Source of the DNA: Stutzerimonas stutzeri
Lineage (GTDB): Bacteria; Pseudomonadota; Gammaproteobacteria; Pseudomonadales; Pseudomonadaceae
Direction: 5' to 3'
Assembly (NCBI RefSeq): GCF_018138085.1
Contig: NZ_CP073105.1
Span: 3,906,001-3,970,000, forward strand
DNA length: 64,000 bases
This document shows positions 8,989-17,839 of the stretch, piece after piece. The translations under genes were made by a program, and so were the position numbers. Within the stretch, counting starts at the first letter, position 1, and each line of letters begins with the position of its first letter. Below the pieces are notes generated by a model, which saw only the letters and a list, made by a program, of their open reading frames with translations, was not told where the DNA came from and did not search any database.

Positions 8989-10695
8989 ATGATAGAAGTA
9001 ACCGAATGCTCGATCGCCGAGCTGAGAAACGCGCTCGAAACCGGTCAGACGACCGCGACACAGCTGGTGCAAGCCTATCTGGCCAGGGTCAAGGCCTACG
9101 ATGGCCCCGATACGGCCACCGCACTCAATGCGCTGGTCGTACCGAATCCCGATGCGCTGGCGGAGGCCGAGGCTTCCGATCGACGCCGCGCCAGCGGAAC
9201 GAGCCTGGGTCCGCTGGATGGCATCCCCTACACGGCAAAAGACAGTTACCTGGTCAAAGGGCTGACCGCGGCCTCGGGAAGCCCGGCCTTCAAAGACCTG
9301 ATCGCCTATCACGACGCGTTCACCATCGAGCGCCTGCGTGCCGCCGGGGCCATCTGCCTGGGCAAGACCAACATGCCACCGATGGCCAACGGCGGCATGC
9401 AGCGCGGCGTTTACGGTCGCGCCGAGAGCCCTTACAACGCGGACTACCTGACCGCGCCCTTCGCCTCGGGCTCCTCGAACGGCGCCGGCACCGCGACCGC
9501 GGCGAGCTACGCGGCCTTCGGCCTCGCCGAGGAAACCTGGTCGAGCGGCCGCGGGCCGGCGTCGAACAATGGCCTGTGCGCCTATACGCCGTCACGCGGC
9601 GTCATTTCCGTGCGGGGTAATTGGCCGCTCACCCCCACCATGGACGTGGTCGTGCCCTATGCGCGAACCATGGCCGATCTGCTGGAAGTGCTCGACGTGG
9701 TCGTCGCCGACGACCCGGACGTCGCCGGCGACCTGTGGCGCATGCAGCCCTGGGTACCGATTCCCGCCGCCTCGTCGATTCGCCCCGCTTCCTACCGCGA
9801 ACTGTTGGCCGACACCGCCTCGCTGGCAGGCAAACGCTTCGGCGTACCGCGCATGTTCATCAACAAGGATCCCGAAGCGGGTACCAGCGAAAACCCCGGC
9901 ATCGGCGGCCCCACCGGGCAGCGGATCATGACGCGCGAATCGGTGATCGAGCGTTGGGAAGAGGCGCGTCGTGCGCTGGAGGCCGCTGGCGCAACGGTGG
10001 TCGAAGTCGATTTTCCGCTGGTGTCGAACTGCGAAGGGGACCGCCCGGGCGCGCCCACCGTATACAACCGCGGCCTGGTTTCGGAGCAGTTCCTCCACGA
10101 CGAGCTGTGGGACCTCTCGGCATGGGCCTTCGACCATTTCTTACGGACCAACAACGATCCGAAGCTCAACCGGCTCGCGGATGTCGACGGGCCGCTGATC
10201 TTTCCGCATGAACCCGGCACGCTGCCGAACCGCGAAGGCGACCTCGCCGCCAGCATGGCCGAATACGTGCGCATGGCCGAACGCGGCATCACGCCGTGGG
10301 ACGAGATTGCCAGCCTCGAGCAAGGGCTGCGTGGCCTGGAGCAGACCCGCAAGCTGGATCTCGAAGACTGGATGGCCCAGCACGGGTTGGACGCCGTGGT
10401 CTTCCCGACGGTCGCCGATGTCGGCCCTGCGGATGCGGACGTCAACCCCGCTTCGGCGGACATCGCCTGGCGCAATGGCGTGTGGGTCGCCAACGGCAAT
10501 CTCGCGATCCGCCACCTCGGGGTGCCGACGGTCACGGTTCCGATGGGCCTGATGTCGGACATCGGCATGCCCGTGGGCCTCACCTTTGCCGGCAGGGCCT
10601 ACGACGATTCGAATTTGCTGCGGCTGGCCTCGGCATACGAATCGACCGGCTCGAGGCGCGTCGTTCCGCCGCGAACGCCTCCCTTGAGCAACTAG
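8989..10695 (+). CDS. Amidase-signature family hydrolase
   Basis: 568-aa cytoplasmic serine amidase. The Ser-cisSer-Lys triad can be placed as K84 (PYTAKDSY), S162 (SGSSNGAG) and S186 (ETWSSGRGPAS), with spacings like those of fatty-acid amide hydrolase. The usual GGSSGG glycines and the DTGGS segment are altered (SGSSNG; ETWSSG), so it belongs to a divergent branch. The C-terminal substrate region has VFPTVADVGPAD and HLGVPTVTVPMG. No signal peptide is seen. The neighbours (YdiJ dehydrogenase, exported esterase) do not form an obvious pathway, so the substrate is unknown. It appears to be a single-gene unit. Confidence 0.85.
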   Translation: MIEVTECSIAELRNALETGQTTATQLVQAYLARVKAYDGPDTATALNALVVPNPDALAEAEASDRRRASGTSLGPLDGIPYTAKDSYLVKGLTAASGSPAFKDLIAYHDAFTIERLRAAGAICLGKTNMPPMANGGMQRGVYGRAESPYNADYLTAPFASGSSNGAGTATAASYAAFGLAEETWSSGRGPASNNGLCAYTPSRGVISVRGNWPLTPTMDVVVPYARTMADLLEVLDVVVADDPDVAGDLWRMQPWVPIPAASSIRPASYRELLADTASLAGKRFGVPRMFINKDPEAGTSENPGIGGPTGQRIMTRESVIERWEEARRALEAAGATVVEVDFPLVSNCEGDRPGAPTVYNRGLVSEQFLHDELWDLSAWAFDHFLRTNNDPKLNRLADVDGPLIFPHEPGTLPNREGDLAASMAEYVRMAERGITPWDEIASLEQGLRGLEQTRKLDLEDWMAQHGLDAVVFPTVADVGPADADVNPASADIAWRNGVWVANGNLAIRHLGVPTVTVPMGLMSDIGMPVGLTFAGRAYDDSNLLRLASAYESTGSRRVVPPRTPPLSN

Positions 10696-10886
10696 ACGCA
10701 ACACAGGTCCAGCGAACGCCGTGCCCCAGGGTGGCGCTCGCTGGACGGGCGCTTCGTTGCCAGCCTCGTCGGTGCCCTGACCGGTCGTGCCAGCGCAACG
10801 ACTACGGCGTCACCCTCGGACATCGTTCTGTAAGAAAACCGGCCTAGCGTGGTTTGACTCAAAACAAACCGAACGCCGAGGCCCCC

Positions 10887-13115
10887 ATGATCACGCCGAC
10901 CCGCCTGACCCACACCGCGCTGTCCACTGCGCTGACACTGGCCCTGCTGCCACTGACTTCGCAGGCCGCACCCTCGCGCGCTGCGGCATATTTCGAGCGG
11001 GTCGCGACCTTCCCGGTGTACCGCAACCTCGGCGCCGATGAGGACGCATCCAAGCAGACCGTCGCCGAGATCACCGCCGTCAGTCGCGACGGTCGCACGC
11101 TGATCTATACCGACAGCCCGGGCGAGCGCATCGGCCTGGTGGACATCCGCGATCCGAAAAACCCGCAACCGGCGGGCTTCGTCCAGCTCGAAGGCGAACC
11201 GACGTCGGTTGCGGTGCACCTGCATTACGCACTGGTGGCGGTGAATACCTCGCTCAGCTTTGCCCAGCCGGACGGCGTGCTGGCGGTGTTCGACATCCGC
11301 AACCCCACGCAGCCCAAACGCGTCGCGACGCTGCCCATGGGTGGTCAGCCGGATTCCATCGCCATCAGCCCACGGGGCCGCTATGCCGCCGTGGCGATCG
11401 AGAACGAGCGGGACGAGGACCTTAACGACGGGCTACTGCCACAACTGCCGGCCGGCTATCTACGCATCGTCGACCTCAAGGGCCAGCCGTCACGCTGGCA
11501 GACGCGGGACGTCGATCTGACCGGCCTGGCGGACATCGCGCCGAACGATCCGGAGCCCGAATACGTCAGCATCAACGACCAGGACATCGCCGCCGTCACG
11601 CTGCAGGAGAACAACCACGTGGTGCTGGTCGACCTGCGTCGGGACCGCGTACTGCGTCACTTCAGCGCCGGCCAGGTCGATCTGGAAGGTGTGGACGTGG
11701 AGGAGAACGACCGCATCCAGCCCGTCGGCGTGCTCAAGGGCAAGCGTCGCGAACCGGATGCCATCGCCTGGGTCGGTCCGCTGGTGGCGACTGCCAACGA
11801 AGGCGACTACGAAGATGCCGATGGCGAAACCGGCGGCAGCCGCGGCTTTACCCTGTTCGACTACACCGGCCAGGTCTGGCATGACGCCGGCGTGTCGCTG
11901 GAGCACGCCTTCATCCGCGCCGGCCACTACCCCGAGAGCCGCTCGGAGAACAAGGGCATCGAGCCGGAGGGCATCGCCTCGGCGAGCTTCCGCCAACAGG
12001 ATTTCCTCTTCGTCGGCAGCGAGCGCGGCAATGCGGTCGCGGTCTACGACGTCGCGCGCCCCTGGGCTCCAGTGATGCACCAGTTGTTGCCAACCGGCAT
12101 GGGCCCCGAAGGCATCCTGCCGATCCCGTCGCGCAACCTGCTGGTAGTGAGCAGCGAGGAGGATTCGGCCGAGGACGGCTACCGTTCGACCCTGTCGATC
12201 TACCAGTACGGCGCCAGCAAGGCGAACTATCCGGAAATCCGCTCCACTGACCGCGACCTGATCCCTTGGGGCGCGCTCAGCGGCCTGGTGGCGGACCGCG
12301 CGCAAGCGGACCGTCTTTACGCCGTTCCGGACAGCTACTACAAGGCCTCGCGCATTTTCACTATCGACACGAGCAAGACGCCCGCCGTCATCGACGGGCA
12401 GATCGAACTGCGCAAGGCCGGCAAGACCGTCGACTACGACCTGGAGGGCATTGCCCAGGCCGGGAATGGCGACTTCTGGCTCGCGTCGGAAGGCAACGGC
12501 AAGGCCAAGCCGAACCTGCTGATTCGCGCCAGCGCGAACGGCGAGGTGCTGGCCGAATACGCGTTGCCGAAAGACGTCGCGGCGCAGCAGACCAGCAACG
12601 GCTTCGAGGGCGTATCGGTGGTCGGCGAAGGCACCAGCACCCGCGTGTATGTCGCCTTCCAGCGCGAATGGAAGAACGACCCGGCAGGCAAGGTACGCAT
12701 CGGCGTGTTCAACCCGTCCAGCGGCGAGTGGGGCTTCGTCCACTACCCGCTCGACGCCGCGGCTGAGGGCGCCTGGGTCGGGTTGTCCGAACTCACCTCG
12801 ATCGGCAATGGCCAGTTCCTGGTCATCGAGCGCGACAACCAGCAAGGCCCTGCCGCCGAAGTCAAACGCCTGTATCGCATCGACCTGAGCGGCATGCAGC
12901 CTGCTGCCGAAGGTCAGGCCTTCCCGCTGGTGAGCAAGCGCCTGGAGCGTGATCTTCTGCCCGAGCTGAAGCGCACCGGCGGCTGGGTGCTGGACAAGGT
13001 CGAAGGGGCTGCGGTCGACAAGCTGGGCCGCTTGTTCGTCGTCACCGACAACGACGGCGTGGAAGACGCCAGCGGTGAAACGCGCTTCATGCGGCTGGGT
13101 ACCGTCAAACGCTGA
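10887..13115 (+). CDS. Exported two-domain protein: beta-propeller-like half plus phytase-like esterase domain
   Basis: 742 aa with a clear Sec signal peptide (TALTLALLPLTSQA, cut near residue 27). The first half has repeated propeller-like strands (GEPTSVAVHLHYALVAV, GQPDSIAISPRGRYAAVAIENE, GIEPEGIASASF, GMGPEGILPIP), similar to choice-of-anchor-type YVTN/LVIVD repeats. The second half (about 440-742) has marks of the esterase-like phytase domain: YDLEGIAQAGNGDFWLASEG, NGFEGVSVVGEG and WVGLSELTSIGNGQFLVIERDN. The start at 10887 is chosen because the signal peptide begins there. Acidic Asp/Glu-rich loops suggest calcium binding. It is probably a periplasmic or secreted phosphoesterase, but activity is inferred from family only. 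Confidence 0.8.
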   Translation: MITPTRLTHTALSTALTLALLPLTSQAAPSRAAAYFERVATFPVYRNLGADEDASKQTVAEITAVSRDGRTLIYTDSPGERIGLVDIRDPKNPQPAGFVQLEGEPTSVAVHLHYALVAVNTSLSFAQPDGVLAVFDIRNPTQPKRVATLPMGGQPDSIAISPRGRYAAVAIENERDEDLNDGLLPQLPAGYLRIVDLKGQPSRWQTRDVDLTGLADIAPNDPEPEYVSINDQDIAAVTLQENNHVVLVDLRRDRVLRHFSAGQVDLEGVDVEENDRIQPVGVLKGKRREPDAIAWVGPLVATANEGDYEDADGETGGSRGFTLFDYTGQVWHDAGVSLEHAFIRAGHYPESRSENKGIEPEGIASASFRQQDFLFVGSERGNAVAVYDVARPWAPVMHQLLPTGMGPEGILPIPSRNLLVVSSEEDSAEDGYRSTLSIYQYGASKANYPEIRSTDRDLIPWGALSGLVADRAQADRLYAVPDSYYKASRIFTIDTSKTPAVIDGQIELRKAGKTVDYDLEGIAQAGNGDFWLASEGNGKAKPNLLIRASANGEVLAEYALPKDVAAQQTSNGFEGVSVVGEGTSTRVYVAFQREWKNDPAGKVRIGVFNPSSGEWGFVHYPLDAAAEGAWVGLSELTSIGNGQFLVIERDNQQGPAAEVKRLYRIDLSGMQPAAEGQAFPLVSKRLERDLLPELKRTGGWVLDKVEGAAVDKLGRLFVVTDNDGVEDASGETRFMRLGTVKR

Positions 13116-13121
13116 GATCAG

Positions 13122-13150
13122 CCAGCGGAGCGGCAATCCCGCTCCGCTGG
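13122..13150. terminator. Bidirectional hairpin between the esterase and CNNM genes
   Basis: Perfect 12-bp stem CCAGCGGAGCGG / CCGCTCCGCTGG with a 5-nt loop lies between two convergent genes, the usual position of a shared terminator. No strong T-run is seen on either side. Confidence 0.65.
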
Positions 13151-13155
13151 TGCGC

Positions 13156-14181
13156 TCAGCTCTCGCGAACGCGCTTGATGCGATGATCCCAGCGACGCTT
13201 GGCAAAGCGGCGCATGTTGGGGATGTCGTCGGTTTCGTCCATGATCGGTTGGCCGATGATGGTTTCCATGATGTCTTCCAGTGTCACCAGACCGCGCCAG
13301 CTGCCGAACTCGTCATAGACCAGGCACATGTGCTGGCGCTCGTGCAGCAGCTGGGTCATCAGGGTCTCGACGCTGGTCATCTCCGGCGCCACCCGCAGCG
13401 GCTTCATGATGGTCGACACTGGCGCTTCGTCATCGGTCGCTGACAGCGCGTCATAGCGGAACACGACGCCCAGCGGGCTCTCGTTGTCGCCGATCACCGG
13501 GTAGCGTGAGAACTGGCTGTCGGCGACCTGCGCCTTGAACGCGCCGATGCTGGTGTCCGGCGAGGTGTGATCGCAAACCGTACGTGGCGTCATCACGTCG
13601 CGCACCTTGATCTCATGCAGGTCGAGGATGTTGCGGATGACTCGCTGCTCGTCCTCGTCGAGGCTCTTGTTCTCGCGGCCAAGCACGGTCAGCGCCTTGA
13701 TCTCCTGGCGGATGTCGTGCTCCGGCTCCTTGCCGCCGATAAGCCGCATGATGATGTCGGACAGGTAGATGAACGGCTTCAGCAGCAGGATCATGCCGTT
13801 CAGCAGTGGAGGCAGGAACGGCGCCAGCGTGCGCCAGTAACGCGCGCCGATAGTCTTGGGCAGGATTTCCGACAGCACCAGGATCAGCACCGTCATCACC
13901 GCCGAGGCGATGCCGACATAGCCGTTGCCGAACACCACGGTGACCTGCGCACCGACGCCGGTGGCGCCGACCGTGTGGGCGACGGTGTTGAGCGTCAGGA
14001 TCGCCGCGAGCGGCTGGTCGACCTTGTCCTTCAGACGTTTCAGCCGCTCGTAGAGCTTAGGCCGGGAGGTTTTCTGGTGCGCGATAAAGCTCGGCGTCAG
14101 CGAGAGCAGTGCGGCTTCGAGGATCGAACAGATGAATGAAACGAGGACGGATAAGACAGCGAACGCTATCAGGAGGGTCAT
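13156..14181 (-). CDS. CNNM/CorC-type membrane protein with CBS domain pair
   Basis: 341 aa by the ATG at 14181. The N-terminal DUF21/CNNM membrane domain (about residues 1-150) contains FICSILEAALLSLTPSF and VLSEILPKTIGAR; the C-terminal part (about 190-310) is a CBS pair with VRDVMTPRT, SRYPVIGD and EFGSWRGLVTLEDIMETIIG. Family members are linked to magnesium/cobalt handling or other cation transport. An in-frame TTG at 14202, with a weak TTAGG upstream, is an alternative start giving 348 aa; the ATG has no clear ribosome binding site. The transporter-associated CorC_HlyC domain that often follows the CBS pair is absent, as in short family members. Confidence 0.85.
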   Translation of the reverse strand: MTLLIAFAVLSVLVSFICSILEAALLSLTPSFIAHQKTSRPKLYERLKRLKDKVDQPLAAILTLNTVAHTVGATGVGAQVTVVFGNGYVGIASAVMTVLILVLSEILPKTIGARYWRTLAPFLPPLLNGMILLLKPFIYLSDIIMRLIGGKEPEHDIRQEIKALTVLGRENKSLDEDEQRVIRNILDLHEIKVRDVMTPRTVCDHTSPDTSIGAFKAQVADSQFSRYPVIGDNESPLGVVFRYDALSATDDEAPVSTIMKPLRVAPEMTSVETLMTQLLHERQHMCLVYDEFGSWRGLVTLEDIMETIIGQPIMDETDDIPNMRRFAKRRWDHRIKRVRES

Positions 14182-14454
14182 GTAGGGGGGATTCGTAGCC
14201 AATGGCAGCCTAATTTACAGCAAAGCCGTCGCCCATCAGTCGCATGCTACGCCGGGCTTGCAACATTTCATTTCCTCCTGAGCATCAGCGCCGAACGCGT
14301 CACTTTCGCCAGTCACCGCCTGGGGCGGAAGTCTGCGCTCGACACGACGGCCTGCGATCCGCGCTCCCTACGGCGCAGCTCCACGCTTGTCTCCCGCCCT
14401 GTCCTCCGCTAGGGTGCCGCCCTCGACGGAACGGCCCTTCAGGAGCATGGCAGC

Positions 14455-14925
14455 GTGATCAGATCAGGGATGTGGATGGCGGGTTGCCTGATGGCGCTGG
14501 CGACGCAGGCGGCCGAGCGGCAGGTCTATCTGGTGGCGACAGTTCAGCTGGACGGTTCCAGCCTGGCGCAGACCATCTTTCTCCACGAGCCGCAGATCAC
14601 CGAGCTGGAAGGTTGCCGCGAAGCCGTGCGCGAGGGGCAGCGCGCGCGTGACTGGCCACGCTACCGGCACTTTTTCCGCAGCGATCGCTTCAAGGGATTC
14701 TCCGGGCATATGCGTTACCAGTGCGTCTACAGCGATCTGGACTTCAGCAGCTGGCATGACCGCCTGCGCTACAACCAGCCCTACCTGATCAGCGTGAACG
14801 ACGACGCCCTCAGCGTGACTCGCACCCCGACCCAGGCGCAGTGCATGACGCAACTGCGCAGCTTGCCCGCGGGCAAACAAGCACAGAGTTTCTGCGCCAT
14901 GGGCAACCAGCAGATCAAGCCCTGA
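14455..14925 (+). CDS. Small exported protein of unknown function
   Basis: 156 aa with a short N-terminal hydrophobic segment (MWMAGCLMALATQAAE) that looks like a signal peptide with cleavage after TQA. The rest is soluble, with several cysteines (GCREAV, YQCVY, QCMTQL, SFCAMG) that could form disulfides in the periplasm. The GTG at 14455 is supported by AGGAG 9 nt upstream; the Met at codon 6 is the alternative. I do not recognise the family. It is transcribed away from the CNNM gene and converges on the AhpD-like gene. Confidence 0.7.
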   Translation: MIRSGMWMAGCLMALATQAAERQVYLVATVQLDGSSLAQTIFLHEPQITELEGCREAVREGQRARDWPRYRHFFRSDRFKGFSGHMRYQCVYSDLDFSSWHDRLRYNQPYLISVNDDALSVTRTPTQAQCMTQLRSLPAGKQAQSFCAMGNQQIKP

Positions 14926-14964
14926 CCGCCCGACCTTCCAGCCGAGCGGCGGTAGGCATCCGCC

Positions 14965-15423
14965 CTACCCCGCCTGGTAGCTGCCCGGCACGGGCGCGAA
15001 CGAAACGCCGAAGCGGTTCCAGGCGTTGATGGTGGCGATGGCCAGGGTCAAGTTGGCGAGCTGGGCCTCGGAAAAATGCTCACGCACCTCCTCGAACAGC
15101 TGCTGCGAAACGCCCTGGGGCAGCAGCGTGTTAGCCTCGGCCCAGGCCAGCGCGGCGCGTTCGCGGTCGGTGAAGAACGGCGTTTCGCGCCACGCGCTCA
15201 GTGCATAGATGCGCTGCTCGGTTTCCCCCAGGGCGCGGGCATCCTTGGTGTGCATGTCGAGGCAGTAGGCGCACTGGTTGATCTGCGAGACGCGAATTTT
15301 CACCAGCTCCATCAATGGTTTGTCGACGCCATCCTCGCGGCGGCTCTGCCGCGCCAGGTAGGTTTCCAGCCCGATCATGGCGGTCATCACGTCGGGTGCG
15401 GCGGCCTGGTAGTTCATGCGCAT
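14965..15423 (-). CDS. Carboxymuconolactone decarboxylase family (AhpD-like) protein
   Basis: 152-aa all-helical protein with the redox motif QCAYCLDMHTKDA (CxxC followed by His), the mark of AhpD-like alkylhydroperoxidase-type members rather than the true decarboxylase. The ATG at 15423 has AGGAG about 8 nt upstream. It is divergent, across 93 bp, from an AraC-family regulator, a common pairing for this family in proteobacteria, so the regulator probably controls it. A role in peroxide or thiol stress is a reasonable inference; substrate unknown. Confidence 0.85.
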   Translation of the reverse strand: MRMNYQAAAPDVMTAMIGLETYLARQSRREDGVDKPLMELVKIRVSQINQCAYCLDMHTKDARALGETEQRIYALSAWRETPFFTDRERAALAWAEANTLLPQGVSQQLFEEVREHFSEAQLANLTLAIATINAWNRFGVSFAPVPGSYQAG

Positions 15424-15516
15424 GGTGGTCACTCCTCGGTTTGAATGTGCAACCAAGGCTACGCAGCCGCCATGCTGCGCTATTGTAGATTTTCGACATC
15501 TTCCAAGCGGCCCATC

Positions 15517-16317
15517 ATGACCGAGTCCCTTCACGACCGCTTGCCCTGCCTGCAGGGCTTCACAACCCGCCCGCCGAGCCCGGCGCTGGCGGCGTACGTG
15601 CAGCGTTTCTGGTGGATGGAGGGCGACGGTTTACAGACCTACGACGAGCAGATGCTGCACCCGGACGGCGGCAGTGGCGTCATCTTCAACTTTGCCGACC
15701 CGCTGAATTTCGATGGCACCCCGCGCGGGCCGCGAGCGCTGATCGCCGGGCCGCAGCTGGCCAGTACACGCCTGCAACTGGCCGGCCAGGTCAGCATGAT
15801 GGGCGTGCGCTTCCATCCCGGCATGGGCGCTGCGGTGTTCGGCGTCGGTCTCGACGAGCTGGCCGGATTCCACGACGCCGACTGGCCCCGGCTTGGACTC
15901 GCGCATCTCGTGGATCAGTTGGCCGAGCTGGACCGCAGCGCGCAACAGGCCGTGGTCGAGCGCGAGTTGCTCAGTCGCCTGAAAGAAACCCAGGCACGTC
16001 GCGACCCGGTGCAACAGCTGTTAGCGCAGATCGCCGCCAACGGGGGCCGTTCGCGCCTGGCCGATCTGCTCCAGAGCGTGCCACTCGGCCAGCGCCAGCT
16101 CGAGCGCCTGTTCCGCCATCAGGTGGGAATGACACCCAAGCAGTTCAGCCGCATCCAGCGTGTAGCGCTGGTGCGCAACCAACTACGCACCGGCCAGCCG
16201 CTGCTCGACACCGCCCTGGTCTGCGGCTACAGCGACCAGGCGCACTTTATCCACGACTTCAAGACCGTGGTCGGCATGACGCCAGGGCAGTATCGCTTGC
16301 GGGCGAAGAGCAACTAA
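15517..16317 (+). CDS. AraC-family transcriptional regulator with DUF6597-type N-terminal domain
   Basis: 266-aa regulator. The N-terminal sensory half (LAAYVQRFWWMEGD, MLHPDGGSGVIFNF, GVRFHPGMGAAVFG) matches the DUF6597-type domain common in AraC regulators. The C-terminal half has two helix-turn-helices, SRLADLLQSVPLGQRQLERLF and TALVCGYSDQAHFIHDFK with GMTPGQYR. The ATG at 15517 (MTESLHDR) is preferred over an in-frame ATG at 15445, which would begin only 21 bp from the divergent start at 15423. Divergence from the AhpD-like gene suggests control of that gene. Confidence 0.85.
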   Translation: MTESLHDRLPCLQGFTTRPPSPALAAYVQRFWWMEGDGLQTYDEQMLHPDGGSGVIFNFADPLNFDGTPRGPRALIAGPQLASTRLQLAGQVSMMGVRFHPGMGAAVFGVGLDELAGFHDADWPRLGLAHLVDQLAELDRSAQQAVVERELLSRLKETQARRDPVQQLLAQIAANGGRSRLADLLQSVPLGQRQLERLFRHQVGMTPKQFSRIQRVALVRNQLRTGQPLLDTALVCGYSDQAHFIHDFKTVVGMTPGQYRLRAKSN

Positions 16318-16401
16318 GCCCAAGGCACGATCGAAGCCGAACCGCCCGCTTGCCGAATCCGCGTATTCCACAAACCGGGGGTGCAGATCGGCGAGGCCTA
16401 T

Positions 16402-16437
16402 CGGCAGCGGCAGCGGCAGCGGCAGCGGCAGCGGCAG
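16402..16437. repeat. Six tandem copies of CGGCAG
   Basis: 36-bp perfect hexanucleotide repeat in the 222-bp gap between the AraC gene and the convergent LysE gene. It is not in a supported gene. Such a pure run is a likely site of slippage and copy-number variation between strains. Confidence 0.9.
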
Positions 16438-16539
16438 GCGGCGTGACCTCTATGAGGGGCGGCGTGCCGGTCCAACCCGATCACCCAGCACGCCACTGCC
16501 GCTCGTTCTGCCGACAAGTCATCCTCATCGCACGCGAAA

Positions 16540-17160
16540 TCAGTCCTTGCGCGCGAACAGCAGTCCAACCCCTGCACTGGCGAGCAGCCCCGCACACGTC
16601 CGGTTGAACACCCGCCGCATCGAAGGGCGGGAAAACCAATGTCTCAGCGCGCTACCGAAATACGCATAGCCGGCGATGGCCACCCACTCGAGGATCAGAA
16701 AGCAAACGCCGAGCACGAGGAACTGAAAGCCCATGTCACCCGAAGGATCGACGAACTGAGGCAGGAACGCCGTGAAGATCAATATGGCCTTGGGGTTGCC
16801 GGCCGCCAGCAGGAACTCCTGCTTTGCAAGCCCCAAGAGACTCTTGCGCGCCACCGGGCCACTGTCGCCATCCGAAGGGTCGGCGTGCCATAGCTGATAC
16901 GCCAGCCAGAGCAGATAAAGGCCGCCGACCAGCTTGATCGCAAAGAACAACTTTTCGGACGCATAAAGAATCGATGCAAGCCCTGTCGCCGCGAGGCTGA
17001 TCATGCCGGCGAATGCAATGAGCCGACCGATACCCGCGTAGCAGGCCACACGTACGCCGTAGCTCTTCGCATTAGCCATCGAAAGCAGATTGTTCGGCCC
17101 GGGCGCCATGTTCAGCGCGAAGCATGCAGGCAAAAAAAGCAGCAGTGTCGTCAAGTTCAT
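16540..17160 (-). CDS. LysE/RhtB-family amino-acid exporter
   Basis: 206-aa inner-membrane protein with about six hydrophobic helices. The family signature ALNMAPGPNNLLSMANAKSYG is at the N-terminus (given here with its core PGPNNLL), followed by GLYLLWLAYQLW and LAAGNPKAILIFTAFLPQFV. The start at 17160 has GGAG about 8 nt upstream. Family members export amino acids, homoserine lactone-like compounds or related metabolites; the substrate here cannot be told. It stands alone and is divergent from the zinc-starvation operon at 17.4 kb, with no sign of co-regulation beyond the shared 266-bp gap. Confidence 0.85.
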   Translation of the reverse strand: MNLTTLLLFLPACFALNMAPGPNNLLSMANAKSYGVRVACYAGIGRLIAFAGMISLAATGLASILYASEKLFFAIKLVGGLYLLWLAYQLWHADPSDGDSGPVARKSLLGLAKQEFLLAAGNPKAILIFTAFLPQFVDPSGDMGFQFLVLGVCFLILEWVAIAGYAYFGSALRHWFSRPSMRRVFNRTCAGLLASAGVGLLFARKD

Positions 17161-17383
17161 GGCGTATCTCCGGCGGCCTCCGCATAAGCCGTTACAGCCC
17201 TCGCTGAGGGGTGACAAACAATCATAGGTGGGTTCTGGCCCGACAAAATCCTTTTTGCTTCGAATGCGATGGGCGCAAACGTCCGGCCCTGAAGCGTTGC
17301 CCTCACGACGGCTCGCTCGGATTTCGAGGTAGCCCAACCGTCGCCGTTGCCAGAATCAGCACTGACACTATTAGATAATTTTT

Positions 17384-17396
17384 GTTATGTTATAAC
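17384..17396. promoter_or_regulatory. Zur box in front of dksA2-zigA
   Basis: GTTATGTTATAAC matches the Zur consensus GTTATA-N-TATAAC at all but one position. It lies 30 bp upstream of the dksA2 ATG in an AT-rich promoter region. With the gene content behind it, zinc-starvation derepression by Zur is strongly supported. Confidence 0.88.
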
Positions 17397-17426
17397 CCTA
17401 TGATTAAAACCCACACGTGCTGCCCA

Positions 17427-17830
17427 TGACCGAAGCCGAACTCCTTGCCCAGCCCGCTGACGCCTACATGAACGAGGCCCAGCAAGCTTTTTTCCGCACC
17501 TTACTGCTAGGCCAGCGCGCCGAACTGCAGGCGCGTATCGCCGAGGAATTCCAGGCGCTGCGTGAGCAGGAGCCCAGCAGCGACCCATCCGACATCGGCA
17601 CGGCCGAAGAGCAGCGTCACTGGCAGCTGCGGTTGCTGGAACGGGAGAAGAAGCTGCTCGACAAAATTGACGATTCTCTCGACAGCCTCGCCCGCGGCGA
17701 ATACGGCTGGTGCGCCGAGACCGGCGAGCCCATCGGGCTGAAACGACTGCTGCTACGCCCCACCACCACGCTGTGCATCGAAGCCAAAGAGCGTCAAGAA
17801 CAGCGCGAAAAACACCAACGAACCGCCTGA
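17427..17830 (+). CDS. dksA2: Zinc-independent DksA paralogue
   Basis: 134-aa RNA polymerase secondary-channel protein acting with ppGpp. The coiled-coil region (about residues 20-90) is followed by a C-terminal globular part in which only two of the four usual zinc cysteines remain: C96-x2-T99 and C117-x2-A120. P. aeruginosa DksA2 has this same Cys-Thr-Cys-Ala pattern and replaces DksA when zinc is scarce. A near-consensus Zur box lies just upstream and the zinc-chaperone-type GTPase zigA follows 9 bp after the stop. The ATG at 17427 is chosen; an upstream in-frame non-ATG start is less likely. Confidence 0.92.
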
Positions 17831-17839
17831 GAAACCACC

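Noticed and set aside
8344..8992. Several small open frames in the 551-bp gap after ydiJ
   Set aside because: They overlap one another on both strands, have no homology that I recognise and no ribosome sites; they are treated as chance frames.
11490..13205. 571-codon open frame antisense to the phytase-like gene
   Set aside because: Shadow frame with no recognisable features; the plus-strand gene has a signal peptide and conserved motifs.
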